From Methylovulum sp. (GTDB taxonomy: Bacteria > Pseudomonadota > Gammaproteobacteria > Methylococcales > Methylomonadaceae): a stretch of DNA of 9,764 nucleotides. Below the pieces are notes generated by a model. That model was not told the DNA's origin, ran no database searches, and saw only the letters and a list, made by a program, of their open reading frames with translations. Shown here one piece after another: positions 6,046-9,764 of the stretch. The position numbers and the translations under genes were made by a program. The DNA is taken from contig JACXTQ010000386.1 in assembly GCA_016919605.1 (NCBI GenBank), positions 1-9,764 of the forward strand, given 5' to 3'. How positions within the stretch are numbered: the first letter of the stretch is position 1; every line of letters starts with the position of its first letter.

Positions 6046-6636
6046 TCAGCTATGCCCTTGCAAATGCGCCAACTCCTCCAAGGTATTGACGTTCATAAAC
6101 ACCTCGGCTTGTGGGCTAAAATCAACTGTCACGGTATAATGTCGCGTTAACCACGATTCAACCTTACGTTGCCCACTCGCCAGATAGACCTGCAAATCCT
6201 CATTTAACGCAGTGCTAAGTGCCAAAAACACTGGATGCCAACGCCCCCCCTCCACGGCAACCGCCGCATCGGCGTTATGTTCGTAACGGCTATCTACCAA
6301 TCGTTGCAAAAGACCCGCTCGCATCAACGGCGAATCACAGGGCATAACCAGTAACACTTCGGCTTGGCTACGTTTCATCGCCGCCAGGATACCTGCTAAA
6401 GGGCCATCGAAACTGTCACTCTGATCGCTGATAACAGGCAAGCCAAATTGCTGGTAGATTTCAAGATTACGATTAGCATTAATATACAGCTCATCAACTA
6501 CAGGCCGCATGGCCTCGATAGCGTGACTGACCAACGGTTGCCCCTTAAAGCGTATCAAGCCCTTATCCTGATACCCCATACGTCTAGCCAACCCGCCGGC
6601 CAAAATCACGCCCGTTACTTTTTCTTTATTTTTCAT
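6046..6636 (-). CDS. mobA: Molybdenum cofactor guanylyltransferase MobA
   Basis: Transfers GMP from GTP to molybdopterin-Mo, making the guanine dinucleotide form of the cofactor needed by DMSO-reductase-family enzymes such as formate dehydrogenase and nitrate reductase. Numbered from ATG 6636 (196 aa, normal for the family): the nucleotide-binding signature GVILAGGLARRMGYQDKGL is at 9-27, DGPLAG at 77-82, PCDSPL with the metal-binding Asp at 99-104, GGRWHPVF at 130-137, and the C-terminal FMNVNT at 180-185. An in-frame ATG at 6657 would add MRIYLVF. I prefer 6636 because the family normally starts a few residues before GVILAGG, and AGGA at 6651-6654 is upstream though 14 bases away; the other start lacks any ribosome site. 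No other cofactor gene or molybdoenzyme is adjacent in this window. Confidence 0.92.
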   Translation of the reverse strand: MKNKEKVTGVILAGGLARRMGYQDKGLIRFKGQPLVSHAIEAMRPVVDELYINANRNLEIYQQFGLPVISDQSDSFDGPLAGILAAMKRSQAEVLLVMPCDSPLMRAGLLQRLVDSRYEHNADAAVAVEGGRWHPVFLALSTALNEDLQVYLASGQRKVESWLTRHYTVTVDFSPQAEVFMNVNTLEELAHLQGHS

Positions 6637-6710
6637 AAAAACAAGGTATATCCTCATAAAGTACCGTCAACAATAACGGCAACCGATTTATAGTTAAAAA
6701 TGGATTTTTT

Positions 6711-6757
6711 CCCAGATAGCGCAAGAAACGCCCTAATTTCGGGTAAAATACCCAGAT
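6711..6757 (+). repeat. Direct repeat CCCAGAT and overlapping short stems in the lipoprotein leader
   Basis: CCCAGAT occurs at 6711-6717 and 6751-6757, 40 bases apart. Between them, GGGTA (6741-6745) can pair with TACCC (6749-6753), while the same GGG can pair with CCC at 6731-6733. TAAAAT (6744-6749) inside this segment is a possible -10 for the downstream gene, though no good -35 precedes it. Confidence 0.3.
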
Positions 6758-6789
6758 GGCCGACTGGCTTAACTCTTCACTTTTCATAT

Positions 6790-6814
6790 CCCCTGTGTGG
6801 GGCTTTTTATTTTT
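6790..6814 (+). terminator. Intrinsic terminator in the leader of the lipoprotein gene
   Basis: CCCC (6790-6793) and GGGG (6799-6802) close a 5-nt loop and are followed by CTTTTTATTTTT. This is a classic plus-strand terminator ending about 14 bases before the ATG at 6828. No plus-strand gene lies just upstream, since mobA is on the minus strand. It must therefore end a short leader or small RNA, or act as an attenuator. Confidence 0.6.
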
Positions 6815-6827
6815 CAGGGCATTATCT

Positions 6828-7232
6828 ATGCGAGCATCACCTTTATTAACCATTGTAACCTTTGCCTTCATCGTGGCAACCGTCGGTTGCTCGACCGTTC
6901 CCGAAAAACCGGCCACCGAAACGGCACCCGTTGCCACAGCTTCTTTGGTCAACGATTTCCCTACCCGTGACCGCGTCGAATATGTCTTAAATTGCGTGGC
7001 GCAACATGGTGGCTTAAGTTATATCAATCAATACGCCTGCGGTTGCAAAATCGACAAAATCGCCGAAAAACTGAGTTTTAGCGACTATGAAGCGGCAAAA
7101 ACTTTCAGCTACTTAAAAGGTACGCCAGGTGAAAGCGGCGGTGTCTTCCGTGATCCTAAGCAATCTAAAGACTTACGTACCCAACTTAAAGACGCTGAGG
7201 CTTATGCGGAAAAAAGCTGTTTTGTAAAATAA
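6828..7232 (+). CDS. Small cysteine-rich lipoprotein, function unknown
   Basis: A 134-aa predicted lipoprotein. Residues 1-20 are a signal sequence (MRASPLL, hydrophobic core) ending in a lipobox-like TVGC, with Cys21 as the lipidated residue; Thr at -3 is unusual. A Pro/Thr/Ala-rich tether (22-45) precedes the globular part. This holds four more cysteines (56, 71, 73, 131), enough for two disulfides, in the pattern VLNC...YACGCKID...KSC, plus a GVFRDP segment. I recall similar proteins mainly from methylotrophs but know no assigned function. I chose ATG 6828 because AGGG (6816-6819) precedes it and the lipoprotein signal starts there; the frame is open back to an ATG at 6756, but that extension would be translated across the terminator hairpin. 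It has no co-directional partner within 200 bases. Confidence 0.82.
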   Translation: MRASPLLTIVTFAFIVATVGCSTVPEKPATETAPVATASLVNDFPTRDRVEYVLNCVAQHGGLSYINQYACGCKIDKIAEKLSFSDYEAAKTFSYLKGTPGESGGVFRDPKQSKDLRTQLKDAEAYAEKSCFVK

Positions 7233-7269
7233 CCCTCTACTTTTCCGTAATTTTTACCCGTCAACACCA

Positions 7270-7392
7270 AGGGATAACCTAACCATCCCTCACGTTGTGG
7301 GCAAGCCTTCCTTTACCGTTATGCTATTCCCCGCCCGGTAAAAAAGTCTTGGAGAAGATGATTTCCCTGCTTTTTAGCTGGTAGTGGCGGGG
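7270..7392 (+). other. Structured leader region upstream of nhaD
   Basis: The 209-base gap before nhaD contains a 6-bp hairpin, AGGGAT (7270-7275) with ATCCCT (7285-7290). It also contains CAC/GTG around 7291-7299 and a perfect 7-bp GC-rich inverted repeat, CCCCGCC (7329-7335) with GGCGGGG (7386-7392), enclosing 50 bases. I could not match it to a riboswitch class from memory. It may be a folded 5' leader controlling the antiporter. No convincing promoter was found. Confidence 0.35.
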
Positions 7393-7441
7393 TTATTCCA
7401 GTAAAGTGTGTCCCATTCATCCGCTTACTTTTTAAACTCGC

Positions 7442-8878
7442 ATGGTCAGACGTTTTATTCCCATACTTTTATCTTGCTTCGTTATTTTAGGCTTCCCGCT
7501 GTTCGTTTACGCCGATGAAAACGCGGTCGCTGCAACTCAACTAGATCTTACCCATCATTGGGTAGGTTATTTGGCCTTGGCGATTTTCTCCTTCGCTTAC
7601 GTCCTGGCGATGCTGGAAGAGGTCACGGAATTGCGCAAATCAAAACCGATGGTTTTGGCGGCAAGCTTAATTTGGGCTTTTATTTCGATGATTTATGTGT
7701 CCAATGGTATGGACGAATCGGCCGGGCACGCCTTCCGCACCGCGTTAGAAGGTTTTGCCGAACTGTTTTTGTTTATCATGGTATCCATGGCTTATCTTAA
7801 TGCTATGGAAGATCGAGGTATTTTTGAAAATTTACGCATCTGGCTGTTAAGCAAAAGCTTCAGTTACCGGAAGTTATTTTGGATCACGGGCTGGATGGCG
7901 TTCTTCTTGTCCTCGGTTTGCAACAATTTGACCACCGCCTTACTGATGGGTGCGGTAGTGTTGGCTATGGGCAAAGGCAACAAACGCTTTGTCGGTATCG
8001 CCTGCGTCAATATCGTTGTCGCCACCAACGCGGGTGGATCGTTTAGCCCGTTTGGCGACATTACCACCTTATTAGTTTGGCAAAAAGGTGTGGTGCCTTT
8101 TGGCAGTTTTTATTCCTTACTGATTCCAGCGATGGTCAACTTTGCCTTACCGGCGGCATTAATGCACTTTTGGGTACCTAAAGAACAGCCTGCCGCCGCC
8201 ATTGAAGAACCCATGATGAAACGCGGTGCCTTCACCATGATTGTGCTATTTTCGCTGACTATCATCACCGCCGTTTGCTTTGAAAACTTTCTACATTTGC
8301 CACCTGCGGCCGGTATGCTGATGGGCCTAACTTACCTGAAGTTTTTCAGTTATTATCTGCAAAAAACCCCTGGGCAATCGGTATTGGTCAATGCCGATGA
8401 CATAGACATGCCACCGGATTTGCTTAATAAAAAACAGGATTTCGACGTGTTTGAAAAAGTTGCCCATTTGGAATGGGACACCCTGTTATTTTTCTATGGG
8501 GTCATGATGAGCGTCGCGGGCTTAAGCTTTTTGGGTTACCTAGGTCTGGCCTCGAATTTCTTGTACGCCCAAATCGACCCGACTATAGCAAATATCCTGG
8601 TTGGCATTTTCTCAGCTTTTATCGACAACGGCACTATTATGTATGCGGTATTGACCATGCACCCGGATATTTCCCAAGGCCAATGGCTGTTGGTGACTTT
8701 AACCGCAGGGGTTGGCGGCAGCTTGCTGGCAATTGGTTCGGCGGCCGGCGTAGGCTTGATGGGGCAAGCTAAAGGGCTGTATACGTTTAGCACTCATTTA
8801 AAATGGATGCCAGTTATCTTGCTCGGATTTTTTGGCAGTATCGGCATGCACTTTTTGCTAAACCAACGATTTTTTTAA
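7442..8878 (+). CDS. nhaD: NhaD-type Na+/H+ antiporter
   Basis: An inner-membrane antiporter of the ion transporter superfamily that exports Na+ or Li+ in exchange for protons, supporting salt and alkaline-pH tolerance. At 478 aa it has the usual length. An N-terminal hydrophobic segment ending in a VYA-DE cleavage-like site (residues 5-25) fits the signal-like start of gammaproteobacterial NhaD. About a dozen membrane segments follow. The two halves each carry a family-typical polar membrane motif: SSVCNNLTTALLMG (157-170) with TNAGGSFSPFGDITT (195-209), and SAFIDNGTIMY (391-401) with GGSLLAIGSAAGVGLMG (425-441). The Asp/Asn pairs there are likely ion ligands. A hydrophilic loop lies at ~308-340. 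ATG 7442 has no Shine-Dalgarno (TTTTTAAACTCGC precedes it), so translation may depend on leader structure. It stands alone between a lipoprotein gene and a convergent protease-family gene. Confidence 0.92.
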   Translation: MVRRFIPILLSCFVILGFPLFVYADENAVAATQLDLTHHWVGYLALAIFSFAYVLAMLEEVTELRKSKPMVLAASLIWAFISMIYVSNGMDESAGHAFRTALEGFAELFLFIMVSMAYLNAMEDRGIFENLRIWLLSKSFSYRKLFWITGWMAFFLSSVCNNLTTALLMGAVVLAMGKGNKRFVGIACVNIVVATNAGGSFSPFGDITTLLVWQKGVVPFGSFYSLLIPAMVNFALPAALMHFWVPKEQPAAAIEEPMMKRGAFTMIVLFSLTIITAVCFENFLHLPPAAGMLMGLTYLKFFSYYLQKTPGQSVLVNADDIDMPPDLLNKKQDFDVFEKVAHLEWDTLLFFYGVMMSVAGLSFLGYLGLASNFLYAQIDPTIANILVGIFSAFIDNGTIMYAVLTMHPDISQGQWLLVTLTAGVGGSLLAIGSAAGVGLMGQAKGLYTFSTHLKWMPVILLGFFGSIGMHFLLNQRFF

Positions 8879-8896
8879 ACCCTTACACGCCCCAGA

Positions 8897-8931
8897 ACCC
8901 TAAAGATGTTGTACGGCAACATCTTTAGGGT
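8897..8931. terminator. Perfect 15-bp stem-loop between convergent genes
   Basis: ACCCTAAAGATGTTG (8897-8911) and CAACATCTTTAGGGT (8917-8931) are exact inverted copies around the loop TACGG. The stem is long and stable, lying between nhaD and the convergent protease-family gene, so it probably serves both as terminator. Neither side has a T run, so mRNA-end protection is an alternative. Confidence 0.7.
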
Positions 8932-8956
8932 AGCAATAAAACGCCTCCCATCCACC

Positions 8957-9409
8957 CTAGGGTAAATGCGGCTTACCTTGTAAATAAGACGCTTCGGGTG
9001 AAACTAAAAAACGGTGCGCCATCGCCGTGCGCCCGATGAGCATCCGAAACAGCATACTATCACGGTTGGTCAACGTCATTTCGGCCGTGATAATGGACTG
9101 CCCTATCACCAACTGGGTATCTATCACATAACGGCGTTGCTTATGCCCGCCAGAATCAGAAACCATGCGCCGATCTTTCACAGGTGCATGGCATTCCACC
9201 ACCTTGTGGAGGTTTTTTTGCAGAGGATGCAGGGCAAACATCACCCAGGCTTCACCACCTTTATGATACGGCTCGATGGTAAACGCATGTAAGGCCGATG
9301 AACGCGCGCCCGTGTCAATTTTGGCCTTGATTTGCATGATATTTAACTCAGGCAACGCGACCCATTCCCGCCAGCCCAATATAGGCTTGTCTATCAATAA
9401 TTCCGGCAT
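8957..9409 (-). CDS. Retropepsin-like 'ATP-dependent zinc protease' family protein
   Basis: A 150-aa cytoplasmic protein of the family annotated as ATP-dependent zinc protease (DUF785/PF05618). The hallmark is IDTGARSSALHA (31-42): the DTGA at 32-35 is the aspartic-protease signature, and the fold is retropepsin-like, so an aspartyl peptidase is more likely than a zinc enzyme. GWREWVALPEL near the N-terminus and MLIGRTAM (123-130) are also typical of the family. Homologues often sit beside a RimK-like ATP-grasp ligase, which suggests a role in processing glutamate-type peptide tags. No RimK is visible on either side here. The start is clear: an AGGGGG ribosome site precedes the ATG by a few bases. 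Only 24 bases separate this ATG from the divergent GIY-YIG start, so any promoter must overlap the neighbour's 5' end. Confidence 0.85.
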   Translation of the reverse strand: MPELLIDKPILGWREWVALPELNIMQIKAKIDTGARSSALHAFTIEPYHKGGEAWVMFALHPLQKNLHKVVECHAPVKDRRMVSDSGGHKQRRYVIDTQLVIGQSIITAEMTLTNRDSMLFRMLIGRTAMAHRFLVSPEASYLQGKPHLP

Positions 9410-9433
9410 TATTCCCCCTACCCACCCATTAGT

Positions 9434-9764
9434 ATGAATTGGTCTGTTTATATTATTTTATGCAGTGATGATTCGCTTTATACAGGCATCACAACAGATG
9501 TGCCCAGACGCTTTGCCCAACACACCAACCAACAAGGTGCGAAATATTTTCGTGGACGGCAACCTAAGCAACTGCTATATGTTGAAAATAACCACAACCG
9601 CAGTTCTGCCAGCCAACGTGAAAATATGATTAAGAAACTGACCCGAAAGGAAAGGTGGCAACTGGTCAGGCCTGAAATTCACCCGTTGCCCAGCGTGAAA
9701 AATTACCACAACATCACTGAAAATACGACTTTTAAATGTGCCGACAGTGAAAAAGATGATACGA
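9434..9764 (+). CDS. GIY-YIG domain protein, 3' end cut by window
   Basis: A single-domain GIY-YIG nuclease-fold protein of the YhbQ/UPF0213 type; 110 codons are visible with no stop, so it runs past the window. The motif VYI (5-7) and YTG (16-18), Arg26 in PRRFAQH, the conserved GAKYFRGRQPKQLLY (35-49) and the candidate metal-binding Glu63 in QRENMIKKL are all present, so the nuclease site looks intact. Most members of this subfamily end shortly after the equivalent of KKLTRKERWQL (residue ~77). This one continues for at least 30 polar residues, which may be a real C-terminal extension or a frame-altering change near the end. The ATG at 9434 has no good Shine-Dalgarno. The gene is divergent from the protease-family gene. 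Cellular role in DNA processing is not established. Confidence 0.85.
   Translation, partial: MNWSVYIILCSDDSLYTGITTDVPRRFAQHTNQQGAKYFRGRQPKQLLYVENNHNRSSASQRENMIKKLTRKERWQLVRPEIHPLPSVKNYHNITENTTFKCADSEKDDT

Noticed and set aside
6756..6827. Upstream ATG extension of the lipoprotein gene
   Set aside because: Would put 24 residues before a good lipoprotein signal and translate through an intrinsic terminator hairpin.
7285..7395. Resemblance to a GEMM-I (cyclic-di-GMP) riboswitch
   Set aside because: CACG...GGGCAA and GGCGGGGTTA echo parts of the class, but the central GGGACGCAAAGCC-like segment and GAAA loop are missing.
1..9764. CRISPR array, tRNA, rRNA, IS element or prophage
   Set aside because: No regularly spaced repeats, cloverleaf, rRNA-like segment, transposase or phage-type gene was seen on either strand.

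Overview
The window looks like chromosomal DNA of a Gram-negative gammaproteobacterium. PBP1C, an NhaD-type antiporter, MobA, a lipoprotein and a Sec-exported protein all fit a cell with an outer membrane and periplasm. My best guess within that is a Methylococcales-type methanotroph. This rests on overall family resemblance (an NAD-type isocitrate dehydrogenase, the two small exported Cys proteins, the roadblock cluster) and not on a marker gene: no pmo, mxa or rRNA gene is present. No IS element, phage gene, CRISPR array, tRNA or rRNA was recognised.

Layout. 1-1591: 3' part of a class A penicillin-binding protein (PBP1C). 1875-4051: three same-strand genes, namely an unrecognised 347-aa protein with a proline-rich linker and a helix-turn-helix-like C-terminus, then two different roadblock/LC7-domain proteins. 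A hairpin terminator follows the first, and candidate promoters precede each roadblock gene, so this is a functional cluster at most and not a tight operon. 4192-4488 (minus): a small exported two-Cys protein. 4489-4950: a long divergent intergenic region with candidate promoters both ways and a folded, terminator-like stretch. 4951-5961: NAD-type isocitrate dehydrogenase, converging across a perfect 13-bp stem on mobA (minus). 6828-7232: a small Cys-rich lipoprotein whose leader carries an intrinsic terminator just upstream of its start. 7442-8878: NhaD Na+/H+ antiporter behind a leader rich in inverted repeats. 8897-8931: a perfect 15-bp stem between convergent genes. 8957-9409 (minus): a retropepsin-like 'ATP-dependent zinc protease' family protein. 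9434-end: a divergent GIY-YIG protein cut by the window edge.

Most genes are independent housekeeping or envelope functions: wall synthesis, TCA cycle, molybdopterin cofactor, ion homeostasis. The one apparent multi-gene system is the roadblock cluster at 1875-4051. Roadblock proteins usually regulate small Ras-like GTPases of the MglA type, but no GTPase is encoded here. The non-coding regions upstream of the isocitrate dehydrogenase, lipoprotein and nhaD genes hold RNA-like structure that the protein genes do not explain.
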